A stretch of DNA of 64,000 nucleotides from JAJYKC01 sp035545735 (GTDB lineage Bacteria > Acidobacteriota > Terriglobia > Bryobacterales > Bryobacteraceae), in assembly GCA_035545735.1 (NCBI GenBank), contig DASZXS010000063.1, positions 62,001 to 126,000 on the forward strand, given 5' to 3'. Positions 33,097 to 41,909 of this stretch are shown piece after piece (the stretch's first letter is position 1; every line of letters starts with the position of its first letter). Under the pieces are notes generated by a model. The model saw nothing but the letters and a program-made list of their open reading frames with translations. It did not search any database and was not told the origin of the DNA. The translations under genes were made by a program, and so were the position numbers.

Positions 33097-35520
33097 ATGA
33101 ACGGATTTCTGAATCAGATTGCCTTCGCGGTCCGCGTACTACGCAAGAGCCCGGGTTATGCTCTGCCGGCGCTGGCGATTCTGACGCTTGGCATCGGCGC
33201 AAATACGGCGATTTTCGGCATCGTCAATGGCGTGCTGCTAAAGCCGCTTCCATTCCATGACTCCGGCTCCATTGTGTCGGTGTACCACGTTCCTCCGCCC
33301 CAGAGTTTCCCCGGCGTGCATACCTTTTCGGTATCGCCGGCCAACTATCTTGACTGGCGAAAACAGAACACCGTATTCGCGTCCATGGCCGTAATGGGAG
33401 GGCGGGCGTTCCGTCTCGGCGGCGGAGCGCGGCCACAAATGATTCACGGAATCCTCACCGAGCCTGATTTCTTCGGCGTATTGGGCGTACAGCCGGCGAT
33501 TGGACGGGCGTTCACTGCCGATGAATGCCAGCCGGGGCGTGACGGCGTGATCGTGTTGAGCGCGGGATTCGCACGGAGCCACTTCGGAGCGGCGGAGCGC
33601 GCGGTAGGCCAGACGCTCGAACTGAACGGACGCAATTACCACGTGATCGGAGTGATGCCACAAGAATTCGAGGTGAAATCCTGGTTCGCGGCGTCGAGGG
33701 AGGCTTGGGCGCCTCTCGCATGGACACCGGAACAGGCCGGGACGCGCGGCGAGCACAACTATAAGGTGATCGCGCGTCTGCGGCCTGGCGTGACCGTCCC
33801 ACAAGCGCAAGCGCAGATGAATGTCATTTCGGAACGGCTTGCGCGCAATTACCCGGAGCAGGATAAGGGCTGGGGCGCCACAGTCATTTCGCTCCGCGAC
33901 GATCTGGTCGGAGATGTGCGACCCGCGTTGCTGATCTTGTTGGGCGCTGTGGGCTTTGTGCTGCTCATCGCCTGCGCGAACACGGCTAACCTGGTGATGG
34001 TGCGCACCATCGCCCGCCGCAAGGAATTCGCCATCCGGGCGGCCCTGGGCGCAAACGCCGCGGAGCTTCTGAGCCCGGTCCTGATCGAGACAACGCTCCT
34101 CGCCTTATCCGGCGGAACGCTCGGAGTGCTGTTCGCCCGGTCCGCCCAGTCACTCGTCGTCGGGGCCTTCGCCGATCAGATGCCTCGCTCCGTGGACATC
34201 GGAGTCGACCGCCGCGTGCTGGGCTTCACTTTGGTGGTGTCGATTGCAACCGGGATCGCCGCTGGCCTGATCGCGTCCTGGCGACTGGCGCGGGCGAACA
34301 CGAATGACATGCTGAAATCCGGACTGGGCAAAACCGACGCCGATTCGGGCGGAAAGGTGACGCGAAACCTTCTCGTGATCGCCGAAGTGGCGCTCTCGCT
34401 GATGCTTTTGGTCGGCGCGGGCCTCATGACACGGAGCCTTTGGTCCCTGTACCATGTCGATCCCGGGTTCGTGACGTCCCATCTGATGACCATGAGCGTG
34501 CCCATACCCGAAGCGGCAGGCGCACGCCACAACCGCTTTTACGAATTCCTGGCGCGGGTGCGCCAATTGCCGGGCGTAGTGTCCGCGGCCGCGGTCGATA
34601 ATCTTCCGCTCACTACCGGGGGAGCACAGCAGCCGATCGTGATCGAGGGGCGGCCTGCCGAGGTGTTTGCCTTACAGCCGAATGTTGCGGTTCGGATCGC
34701 GACTCCAGGTTATTTGCGAACAATGGGCATCCCACTCATCGCCGGACGAGATTTCACTCCCGCCGATCTGGACGGGAAAAAACCCGTCGTGCTGATTAGC
34801 CGCGCAATGGCCCGTCAGTTCTGGCCTGGCGAAAATCCGATTGGGAAACGCCTGCGGATTTCGTTCACGCCGGAGATCAGTTGGGAAGTAGTGGGCATCG
34901 CGGGCGACGTGAAAGAACGGGGCCTGGACGTGCTCGAGCCGGTCGCGATGCTCTATCAGCCCTTGCTCCAGGACGGGACGGGCGGTGTGTCTCTGGTGGT
35001 GCGCTGCGCCGGCGGCGATTGCAACCCCGGCCCGGCCGTCGCCCGCATACTGCAGGAAATGAATCCGGAACTCCCGCTGCGCGATGTAATCGCCATGGAC
35101 GAGTTACTGGCCATCTCGCTCTCGCAGCACCGCTTCAGCATGTTTCTGTTCGCCGCTTTGGCGGGGCTCGCGTTCCTGCTCGCCGCCGTCGGCATTTACA
35201 GCGTGCTCGCCTATAGCGTTCGCCGGCAGGTACGCGAGCTTGGCATTCGCATGGCGCTGGGCGCACAAGTGACCGACGTAATCCGGCTGGTTGTGATGGA
35301 GGGCATGAAGCCGGCACTCATCGGGATCGCGTGCGGAGCGTTCGGAGCCTGGGGGCTCAGTGGTATTCTGTCACGATTGATCTACGGGGTGAGCCCTACG
35401 GATCCCGTCACCTTCGTCGCGGTGGCCGCCTTGCTCGCGACCGTCGCAGTCACCGCCTGCCTCGTTCCGGCCTACCGCGCCACGCGGGTCGATCCGTCGA
35501 GCGCCCTTCGGAGCGAGTAG
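33097..35520 (+). CDS. ABC transporter permease, acidobacterial duplicated orphan permease (ADOP) type
   Basis: 807 residues with two MacB/FtsX-like halves. N-terminal membrane segment SPGYALPALAILTLGIGANTAIFGIVNGVLLKPLPF is the ADOP/MacB signature. A periplasmic MacB_PCD domain follows, then three FtsX helices (about 270-400, LLILLGAVGFVLLIACANTANLVMVRTIARRKEFAIRAALGA). The second half repeats the order and ends with three helices after LGIRMALGAQ. No ATPase gene adjoins it, as usual for orphan ADOPs, which are abundant in acidobacteria. Substrate unknown; MacB relatives export peptides or toxins or act as mechanotransmitters. Confidence 0.9.
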   Translation: MNGFLNQIAFAVRVLRKSPGYALPALAILTLGIGANTAIFGIVNGVLLKPLPFHDSGSIVSVYHVPPPQSFPGVHTFSVSPANYLDWRKQNTVFASMAVMGGRAFRLGGGARPQMIHGILTEPDFFGVLGVQPAIGRAFTADECQPGRDGVIVLSAGFARSHFGAAERAVGQTLELNGRNYHVIGVMPQEFEVKSWFAASREAWAPLAWTPEQAGTRGEHNYKVIARLRPGVTVPQAQAQMNVISERLARNYPEQDKGWGATVISLRDDLVGDVRPALLILLGAVGFVLLIACANTANLVMVRTIARRKEFAIRAALGANAAELLSPVLIETTLLALSGGTLGVLFARSAQSLVVGAFADQMPRSVDIGVDRRVLGFTLVVSIATGIAAGLIASWRLARANTNDMLKSGLGKTDADSGGKVTRNLLVIAEVALSLMLLVGAGLMTRSLWSLYHVDPGFVTSHLMTMSVPIPEAAGARHNRFYEFLARVRQLPGVVSAAAVDNLPLTTGGAQQPIVIEGRPAEVFALQPNVAVRIATPGYLRTMGIPLIAGRDFTPADLDGKKPVVLISRAMARQFWPGENPIGKRLRISFTPEISWEVVGIAGDVKERGLDVLEPVAMLYQPLLQDGTGGVSLVVRCAGGDCNPGPAVARILQEMNPELPLRDVIAMDELLAISLSQHRFSMFLFAALAGLAFLLAAVGIYSVLAYSVRRQVRELGIRMALGAQVTDVIRLVVMEGMKPALIGIACGAFGAWGLSGILSRLIYGVSPTDPVTFVAVAALLATVAVTACLVPAYRATRVDPSSALRSE

Positions 35521-35527
35521 GGATTTT

Positions 35528-36736
35528 TCACGCCAGGCTACTGACCAGCTTCGACACCGGGACAGGATCCCTCGACTCGGCTCCGCGGGGAAGATCCGGT
35601 CCAGTGGCAACCGCCTCGCTATGGTTCTCAAACCAGACCAGAAGGCGCGAATCCTGGGAACCGGAAAGACGCTGCAGATTGATCCAGGTATACCAGGCAC
35701 CCATGTCCGCATCGACAAGAGAGCCAATCGGATCGAGCGTGTACCGCCCCCCTGATTCCTGAAGCAGTTCGCTCATGGTCCGCTCTTTCCGTCGCGGCGC
35801 GAAACGCGCGAGCAAAGTGAGCGGCTGCGCCCGCCGCAGCACTTCCCGCGCCGTCCATTGCACGAACGTGGTGCTGTAGAGTTGAGTGCCGGAACCTTCC
35901 GTGAGCAGACTCAATTGGAATCGGGTGAGTACCGGGTTGTCCGCCTCATTCATGCCTACATCGGACGGACGCATCGCCGCCAGCATCGTACGCGCGTATT
36001 CGGGGCCTTTTCCGCCGGGCTGCATCACTTGGGTGACACGCTCCACCAGTGAGTCCCTTACCCCCTGGAGTGAATCGTAGGAAACGCAGGCGATCCCCGG
36101 ATGCGCGGCCGGATCGAGTGTACCGCCTTCGATATACCAATGCCCAAAGGGCACGGGATGCTCTTTGGCCCGCTTGCTTACCACCTCAAGAATCGCGGAT
36201 AGCCCATCGCGCGGCTTCACGCGCGGAAAGTAGACGCCTTCCCGGCGCAGCTTGCGAAAAAGCCGGTAGCTGTTTTCCGAAACTCCCTGGCCAATCACGA
36301 CCACCGCAAGCCGATGAGTGGGGAGCGGCTCGGGCTTCTGCGCCGCGTCCAACTTGTGAACGTAATCGGTTGCCGCGGCGTGGAAGTTGTCAATCTGATG
36401 GGTTGCCCAAAGATGCGCCGTAAGCTTCTCGGAGAATTGCGACGGAAGATTTACCCAATCGACCGCTTCGATGTCGGAGGAAACGTGGATTCGGGCGAAG
36501 GGAGCCATCAGGCTGTCCACCTCCCCAGCCTTCAGAGCGTCGAGATAGCGAAACTGGCGGTCCAACCCGGCGCGCTCGGCCGGAAACTTCCAGTCGTAGG
36601 CAATCACTTCCCGGAGCAGCAAGGGCACAAAACAGACCGGCAGCAGCCGCAGAAGTTCGAGATGAGCGATAGCCAGGTGCCTGGCCTCCGGCGGGTACGC
36701 GTGAAACTGCGCAGCCTGAAGATCGCGCGGCAGCAC
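35528..36736 (-). CDS. protein of unknown function, partner of the Tat-exported phosphatase-fold protein
   Basis: 402 residues with no signal peptide or membrane helix and no family I recognise. Features: an N-terminal helical part (AIAHLELLRLLPVCFVPLLLREVIAYDW), a central alpha/beta-like stretch (HRLAVVVIGQGVSENSYRLFRKLRREGVYF), then GHWYIEGGTLDPA, an acidic/aromatic region and WTAREVLRRAQPLTLLARF. The start is GTG, three bases after the upstream stop, with GGAGG 11 bases before it inside the upstream gene. That tight spacing makes the two genes an operon. It converges with the ADOP gene. Confidence 0.75.
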   Translation of the reverse strand: MLPRDLQAAQFHAYPPEARHLAIAHLELLRLLPVCFVPLLLREVIAYDWKFPAERAGLDRQFRYLDALKAGEVDSLMAPFARIHVSSDIEAVDWVNLPSQFSEKLTAHLWATHQIDNFHAAATDYVHKLDAAQKPEPLPTHRLAVVVIGQGVSENSYRLFRKLRREGVYFPRVKPRDGLSAILEVVSKRAKEHPVPFGHWYIEGGTLDPAAHPGIACVSYDSLQGVRDSLVERVTQVMQPGGKGPEYARTMLAAMRPSDVGMNEADNPVLTRFQLSLLTEGSGTQLYSTTFVQWTAREVLRRAQPLTLLARFAPRRKERTMSELLQESGGRYTLDPIGSLVDADMGAWYTWINLQRLSGSQDSRLLVWFENHSEAVATGPDLPRGAESRDPVPVSKLVSSLA

Positions 36737-36739
36737 GTT

Positions 36740-37891
36740 TTATAGCACCTCCGCAAGTTCCCGGCCATCGGACAAGGAAGCGGTAAACCCGAGCATCGCG
36801 CCAATGGTGGGCACCAGCGCTGTCGGCTCCACGGGGCGCTCGACAACGGTATTCTGCCGGATGCCCGGCCCCATCGCGATCATCCAGGTGGTCCTCGAAA
36901 CCGCATCGCCCGTACGATGGTGCTGAAAGCCGTTTCCACCCGCGTTCATATCCGAATCGCGCCCGAAGTCCGGCAGGATAAACAGCGCGGTCTTGTCCTT
37001 GTACTCCGGCTCATCCTGGATGGCGCGCCAGAGTTCGCCGCATAACCGGTCCGTGCGGCGGATGGCGTCCAGATACAGCCCGAACGTGCCGGAGTGCGCG
37101 ATGTCGATGTCGTGGAGCGTGATCCAGAGAAGGCTCGGAGCCAGCTGGCGCATGAGCTGGCGCGCAACGTAGACCGACAACTCATCGGGACTGGCGAGGC
37201 TGGTCGCGTGCTCCGTAAAGGCGTCCACCGAGAGCTTGAGAATATCGTCCATCTGCCTTAGTTCGAATTGGCGCCCGGAGAGTTCGGGAGCATACATCGG
37301 CGTCTCATAGTTGTCGCGCAGCAAATGCTGGAAGTTGCCGTGCAGCTTCGAAGACAACGCCGCGGCCAGCAGGCGCTTGGGCAGAATCACACCCGCTCCC
37401 AGCCCTTGCCCGTAGCCGCGGTGATCGCTCTCGCCGATACGGTTGAAGCCGTTGCTCGGCGCAACCACCCAGGTATCGGTTGCGGGACGCCTCCGGTCCT
37501 TGCGGAAATATTCGAAAACCGTCGGGTGTTCCGGTGGGACGGCGGCAAAGTTGTTGAATGTCTCATAGGCGCCGGTGGCGAGGCTGGCGTTCGCGACATA
37601 GTGTCCCAAAATGCCGCGATTTACCACTTGGCTGAAGAACGTCGCTCCCGGTATCAACTCTCCGAGCAAATGAGGGATGTTCTCCCGGCCGTCCGGAAGG
37701 AAGGTCTCGTCGTCCCTCGCGCCGCCGCCGAAGGTGACCACCACGACTTTCCTGCGCGGCGACATCCTCTGGGCGCGCAGAGACGGCAGCTCGGAAAACA
37801 GAGCGGCGCCCGTAGCGGCGCGCAAAAAGTCGCGGCGGCTCCTGGAAATGGCGCGCGCGACCGCGCCGGTGATTCCATTCTCATTGGGCAA
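36740..37891 (-). CDS. Tat-exported alkaline-phosphatase-superfamily-like protein
   Basis: 383 residues. SRSRRDFLRAATGAALFSEL is a clear Tat signal. The body resembles the alkaline phosphatase/sulfatase superfamily: VVVVTFGGGARDDETF near the start, PHLLGELIPGATFFSQVV, TGAYETFNN, and late metal-site-like motifs LLWITLHDIDIAHSG, LFILPDFGRDSDMN and HHRTGDAVSRTTW. The usual first aspartate context is altered (GGGARDD), so catalysis is uncertain. TTG 37891 is the only plausible start I see and has no strong Shine-Dalgarno. It lies only 23 bases from the divergent CoA-transferase start. Confidence 0.72.
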   Translation of the reverse strand: MPNENGITGAVARAISRSRRDFLRAATGAALFSELPSLRAQRMSPRRKVVVVTFGGGARDDETFLPDGRENIPHLLGELIPGATFFSQVVNRGILGHYVANASLATGAYETFNNFAAVPPEHPTVFEYFRKDRRRPATDTWVVAPSNGFNRIGESDHRGYGQGLGAGVILPKRLLAAALSSKLHGNFQHLLRDNYETPMYAPELSGRQFELRQMDDILKLSVDAFTEHATSLASPDELSVYVARQLMRQLAPSLLWITLHDIDIAHSGTFGLYLDAIRRTDRLCGELWRAIQDEPEYKDKTALFILPDFGRDSDMNAGGNGFQHHRTGDAVSRTTWMIAMGPGIRQNTVVERPVEPTALVPTIGAMLGFTASLSDGRELAEVL

Positions 37892-37914
37892 CGGGTTAAT
37901 AGTCTTGTTTTAGC

Positions 37915-39159
37915 ATGGGTAACGTGTCCCTCTCCCCACGCCGTCCGCTCGATGGTCTGAAGGTCCTGGATTTTACGCACGCCCTTGCGGGTCCTTACTG
38001 CACGATGCTGATGGCCGCTTATGGCGCCGACGTTTACAAGATTGAAGATACCGGACCCGGCGACATGGGGCGTACCTGGGGTCCGCCGTTTGTTGGCGGC
38101 GAGGCGTCTTATTTTCTCGGCTTGAACTCCGGAAAGAAGGGACTATCGATCGATCTGAAGGACCCGCGCGGACACGGCGTCTGCGTAGAGTTGCTGCGCC
38201 GCGCGGACATTCTAATCGAGAACTTCCGTCCGGGAACGATGGCTCGCTTGGGGCTCGATTACGAAACGGCGCGAACCCTGAACCCACGCCTGGTCTATTG
38301 TTCGATTTCCGGCTATGGGCAGACCGGACCCGGCCGTGACGACTCGGCGATGGATCTCATCATGCAAGCGGCCTGCGGCCTTCTTAGCGCCACCGGCGCC
38401 GCGGACGGCAGCATCGCTCGCTGCGGACATTCGGTGGCAGACATCACGGCGGGAATGTTTGCCCTTAGCGGGGTTCTCATGGCCTTGCGGGTGCGTGAGC
38501 AGACCGGCGGCGGACAGTACGTGGATATTTCGATGCTCGATTCGATGATCTCCGCCATGGCTTCGAATTTTGCCTATTGCCTTGGCTCCGGCCAGGACCC
38601 GAAGCCGATGGGAACGGCCTTTGCGACGATCGTGCCCTACGCGTGCTTTCCGGCCCAGGACGGGCAGATCGCCATCGCCGTGGCGAATGAGCGGCTTTGG
38701 AGGGCGTTTGGCGAGGCGACCGGGCGCCTGGATGTGATTGGAGATGCGCGCTTTGAAACCAACGCGCTGCGCGTTGAAAATCGCCGGGTGTTGGAGGCGC
38801 TGGTGAGTGAGATTCTTGGCGGCCGGACCGTCGCGGATTGGTGCGAACGCTTCCGCAAATTTGGCATCCCGTGCGCGCCGGTCCGAACGTTAAGCCAAGT
38901 CGCGTCGGATCCGCAGGCGCAGGCCCGCGCCATGTTTCCCGTGGTGACCCACCCGCAGGCCGGCCCTGTGCGCGTTACCGGAGCACCCGTTAAGTTGAGC
39001 GAAACACCCGGAGCCGTAGGACCAGCGTCGCCCGTGCAGGGTCAACATACAAGAGAAGTTCTGCGGGAACTTCTCGAAATGGACGAAGAAAGTATAAACG
39101 CGCTCGCGGCGGCACACGTCATTCGAGAAGGTACGGCGGAGCGGGAGAGCAGACAATAG
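37915..39159 (+). CDS. CaiB/BaiF family (type III) CoA-transferase
   Basis: 414 residues of the formyl-CoA transferase type. Visible: LKVLDFTHALAGPYCTMLMAAYGADVYKIE, SYFLGLNSGKKGLSIDLKDPRG, LIENFRPGTMARLGLDY, SGYGQTGPGRDDSAMDLIMQAACGL (with the catalytic Asp region), and QYVDISMLDSM. It moves CoA between organic acids through an aspartyl-acid anhydride. The donor and acceptor cannot be read from sequence. ATG 37915 or GTG 37924 could be the start. The gene stands at the head of a plus-strand series of secreted proteins whose link to it is not obvious. Confidence 0.9.
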   Translation: MGNVSLSPRRPLDGLKVLDFTHALAGPYCTMLMAAYGADVYKIEDTGPGDMGRTWGPPFVGGEASYFLGLNSGKKGLSIDLKDPRGHGVCVELLRRADILIENFRPGTMARLGLDYETARTLNPRLVYCSISGYGQTGPGRDDSAMDLIMQAACGLLSATGAADGSIARCGHSVADITAGMFALSGVLMALRVREQTGGGQYVDISMLDSMISAMASNFAYCLGSGQDPKPMGTAFATIVPYACFPAQDGQIAIAVANERLWRAFGEATGRLDVIGDARFETNALRVENRRVLEALVSEILGGRTVADWCERFRKFGIPCAPVRTLSQVASDPQAQARAMFPVVTHPQAGPVRVTGAPVKLSETPGAVGPASPVQGQHTREVLRELLEMDEESINALAAAHVIREGTAERESRQ

Positions 39160-39163
39160 AGAA

Positions 39164-39919
39164 ATGAAGGCGCGCTGGTTCTTTATTTTCTTAATCGCAG
39201 TGCTCGCTTATGCAAGCGACCCCTGGAAAAAAGACTTCACGCAGTGGTCCCAGGACGACGTTCAGCACATTCTGCACGATTCGCCGTGGGCCAAGGAAGC
39301 ACTGGCGCGCTTCGATGCGAAACTTCGAAAGGAACGGGGCGACCTGGGCTCGGGGATCTCCGTGGGCGGAGGAGACCCGGTGAATGGAGGCATGCCCGCG
39401 GGTCCCGGCCGGCCTCCGGTGGCGGGAATGTCCGGACCGCTCGACGGCACGGCCGCCGCGGGTCTTCCGACCATGAATGTAACCGTCCGGTGGGAGAGTT
39501 CCCTTCCCGTCAGAGAGGCCATGCTGCGCCTCAAGTTTGGCAATCAGCTTCCCGCCGAAGGCGATCCCGCTTATAACCTGAATCGCGCGGAGGACCACTA
39601 TATCGTGGGCATAGCCGGCCTGGTGCTGCCTCGCAAGCGCCCCAAATCCGGGGAAGAAGAATCCGGTCAGGACCGAATGCGCGCGGAGTTTCTGGCGACA
39701 GCGAGGCTTATCCGCCGGAATCAAAATTTCATCGGCGCATCCGACGTCAAAGTAAATCCACCTGAGGCTCGCGAGGAGGTGCTCTTTTTCTTCCCGAAGA
39801 CCGATCCACTCATGGTGGAGGAGAAAGACGTGATTTTCGAAGCGGAACAGGGCGCGTTTATTATCCGGCGCGTGTTTCATTTGAAGGATATGCAGTACCG
39901 CGGCAAATTGGAGCTTTAA
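39164..39919 (+). CDS. secreted hypothetical protein
   Basis: 251 residues: signal peptide MKARWFFIFLIAVLAYAS, then a segment DPWKKDFTQWSQDDVQHILHDSPWAKEA that recurs in acidobacterial secreted proteins of unknown function. A Gly/Pro-rich stretch (about 60-95) is followed by a compact domain with LRLKFGNQLPAEG, ATARLIRRNQNFIG and a C-terminal strand region ending RVFHLKDMQYRGKLEL. No catalytic motif is evident. It lies four bases after the CoA-transferase stop and five before the next gene. Confidence 0.8.
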   Translation: MKARWFFIFLIAVLAYASDPWKKDFTQWSQDDVQHILHDSPWAKEALARFDAKLRKERGDLGSGISVGGGDPVNGGMPAGPGRPPVAGMSGPLDGTAAAGLPTMNVTVRWESSLPVREAMLRLKFGNQLPAEGDPAYNLNRAEDHYIVGIAGLVLPRKRPKSGEEESGQDRMRAEFLATARLIRRNQNFIGASDVKVNPPEAREEVLFFFPKTDPLMVEEKDVIFEAEQGAFIIRRVFHLKDMQYRGKLEL

Positions 39920-39924
39920 TACCC

Positions 39925-41832
39925 GTGCCGAACCGCGATGGCCTCCTGTTGCCCGTGCTGGTCCTCGCAGTTTGCTGTATGAATCAACCGGCGCGCGCCT
40001 CGGAGACCGACGCGCTTGCCATCTCGGCGAACATTCAGGCGAAGCACCTGCCCTTCGGGACTATTCTCGACCCGATCTACACGTCCCCAACAGGCGACGA
40101 GGTGGGCGGTTACACGCGCTGCGGCGATTCGGCGATCTGGACTGGACATTATCTGGCCGCTGAGTCGTTTCGCTATGCGGTGACTCGTTCGGCGGATGCG
40201 CTCGGTAACGTGAGAGGGGCGGTCTCCGGATTGAAATCCCTCGCGGATGTCACCGGCACCAATCTGCTGGCGCGCTGCCTGATTCCACTGAATTCGCCCT
40301 ACGCGGCGGGCATCGAGAGCGAAGAGAAATCCAACGGCGTATATATAAACAGTTCCGCCGGGTATGCCTGGATCGGAAATACATCGCGCGATCAGTTCGT
40401 GGGCGTATTCTTCGGCCTGGCGGTCGCTTACGACCTGGTGGACGATGCGCCCACGCAGACGGCGATTCGCGAGTTGGTGACGCGTCTCGATGGATTTCTC
40501 TCAGGGCACAACTGGAACATCACGATGCCCGATGGCCGCGTGACCACCACCTTCACTCTCCGCCCGGATGAGTTGCTGATGGTCATGGACGTGGCCGCGC
40601 ACATCAATCCCGCGACGCTGACGGCCAGCGACCGCGCTCTGCGCCCGGCCTTGTTGGCCGCGCTGGCCCTGCCGGTAACCGTGGACACGTTTAGCGATAG
40701 CTCGTATTTCAAATTTAATCTTGCCTATGCCACGTTCTATAACCTGATCCGGCTGCAGGCCGGCAATCCGCCTTCAGCCTATAGCCAGGCGTATTCGATT
40801 CTCCGGGCCTACACCGCAAGTCATCAAAACGCATTTTTCAACATGGTTGACCGGAGCATAAACGGCCCGGGCGCCGCGCGGGATATGGAGACGCTGGCGC
40901 TGCTCGACGAATGGCTGCTTAGGCCGCGCAGGGACAATTACGTCGACGACAGCGCGAGCGTGAAGGTCTGCGGAACCCAGGCGTGCGCGCCGGTTCCCGT
41001 CCCGCTTCGACCACCCACGGACTTTCTGTGGCAGCGAAGTCCCTTTCAGCTTGCCGGAGGCGGTTCGGGAAAAATTGAAAACTCGGGGATCGACTACATT
41101 CTCCCGTACTGGATGAGCCGCTATTACGGGTTGAATGTGAGCATGGTGGCGCAGTCCGCTGCCGCCCCAAGTCCCGCCGTGGCTCCCGATTCACTTGGAT
41201 CTTTGTACGGCGTGTCTCTAGCGTCGCACGTGGAGCTGGCCGATACCCTGCCCCTGCCCGTCCGATTGGGGGGCGTCAGCCTTACGGTGAAAGACTCGAC
41301 GGGCCAGACCTACGCGGCGCCGTTGAGCTACGTTTCGCCGGAACAAGTGAATTTTCTTGCGCCCGCGGGCCTCGCCGCCGGCGCGGTTACCTTCACGCTC
41401 TCCAATCAAAGCGTCACGACGTCGTCGTCCGGCGTGGTGTGGCCGGTGGTGCCCAGGTTGTTCTCGGTCGCCGCCTCGGGACTGGCCGCGGCCTCGACGG
41501 TCCGGGTGGACGTGCCGGGCCAGGCGGCCGTCGAAGTTTCGCGCTGCGACGCCTCCGGGTGTATTCCACAGGGGATCGATGTGAACGATGGCGATGTCGT
41601 TCTGGAGCTCTATGGAACCGGAATTCGAAATCGCACCTCGCTCGCGGATGTGGTCGTCACAGCGGCCGGCATTTCTCTGCCCGTGCTCTATGCGGGGCCG
41701 CAGCCACAGTTTCCCGGCCTCGATCAGGTAAATGTCCGGCTGCCCGCCAATCTCGCCGGCGCGGGCTTGGTGGATATCGTGGTCGCGGTTTCCGGCCAGA
41801 CATCGAACGCAGTGAGCATCGACATTCTCTGA
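39925..41832 (+). CDS. secreted protein with C-terminal TIGR03437-type domain
   Basis: 635 residues, GTG start. A signal peptide (to about residue 25, PARAS) is followed by a domain of about 400 residues rich in helices (YTRCGDSAIWTGHYLAAESFRYA, VFFGLAVAYDLVDD, YSQAYSILRAYTASHQN), which I cannot assign; an alpha/alpha toroid is possible. The last 200 residues have SLGSLYGVSLAS, PLSYVSPEQVNFLAPAGLAAGAVT, FSVAASGLAAAS, LELYGTGIRN and LDQVNVRLPANLAGAG. These are hallmarks of the TIGR03437 domain first noted in Solibacter, a presumed extracellular beta-sandwich. It is useful as a lineage marker. Confidence 0.83.
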   Translation: MPNRDGLLLPVLVLAVCCMNQPARASETDALAISANIQAKHLPFGTILDPIYTSPTGDEVGGYTRCGDSAIWTGHYLAAESFRYAVTRSADALGNVRGAVSGLKSLADVTGTNLLARCLIPLNSPYAAGIESEEKSNGVYINSSAGYAWIGNTSRDQFVGVFFGLAVAYDLVDDAPTQTAIRELVTRLDGFLSGHNWNITMPDGRVTTTFTLRPDELLMVMDVAAHINPATLTASDRALRPALLAALALPVTVDTFSDSSYFKFNLAYATFYNLIRLQAGNPPSAYSQAYSILRAYTASHQNAFFNMVDRSINGPGAARDMETLALLDEWLLRPRRDNYVDDSASVKVCGTQACAPVPVPLRPPTDFLWQRSPFQLAGGGSGKIENSGIDYILPYWMSRYYGLNVSMVAQSAAAPSPAVAPDSLGSLYGVSLASHVELADTLPLPVRLGGVSLTVKDSTGQTYAAPLSYVSPEQVNFLAPAGLAAGAVTFTLSNQSVTTSSSGVVWPVVPRLFSVAASGLAAASTVRVDVPGQAAVEVSRCDASGCIPQGIDVNDGDVVLELYGTGIRNRTSLADVVVTAAGISLPVLYAGPQPQFPGLDQVNVRLPANLAGAGLVDIVVAVSGQTSNAVSIDIL

Positions 41833-41909
41833 TTAGCACCGCCTGCGTTGTAATTGTAAGAGTGTCTCAGAATTTCGATTCCATACCGCTTTGCGGCGGC
41901 GCCGGGCCG

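Noticed and set aside
40382..40396. CATCGCGCGATCAG as another copy of the 30012 palindrome
   Set aside because: It lies inside a coding region and only the GC-rich core matches, which is expected in this base composition.
41439..41909. Long N-terminal extension of the methyltransferase
   Set aside because: This part lies inside the TIGR03437 domain coding region in another frame and has a low-complexity Arg/Gly composition.
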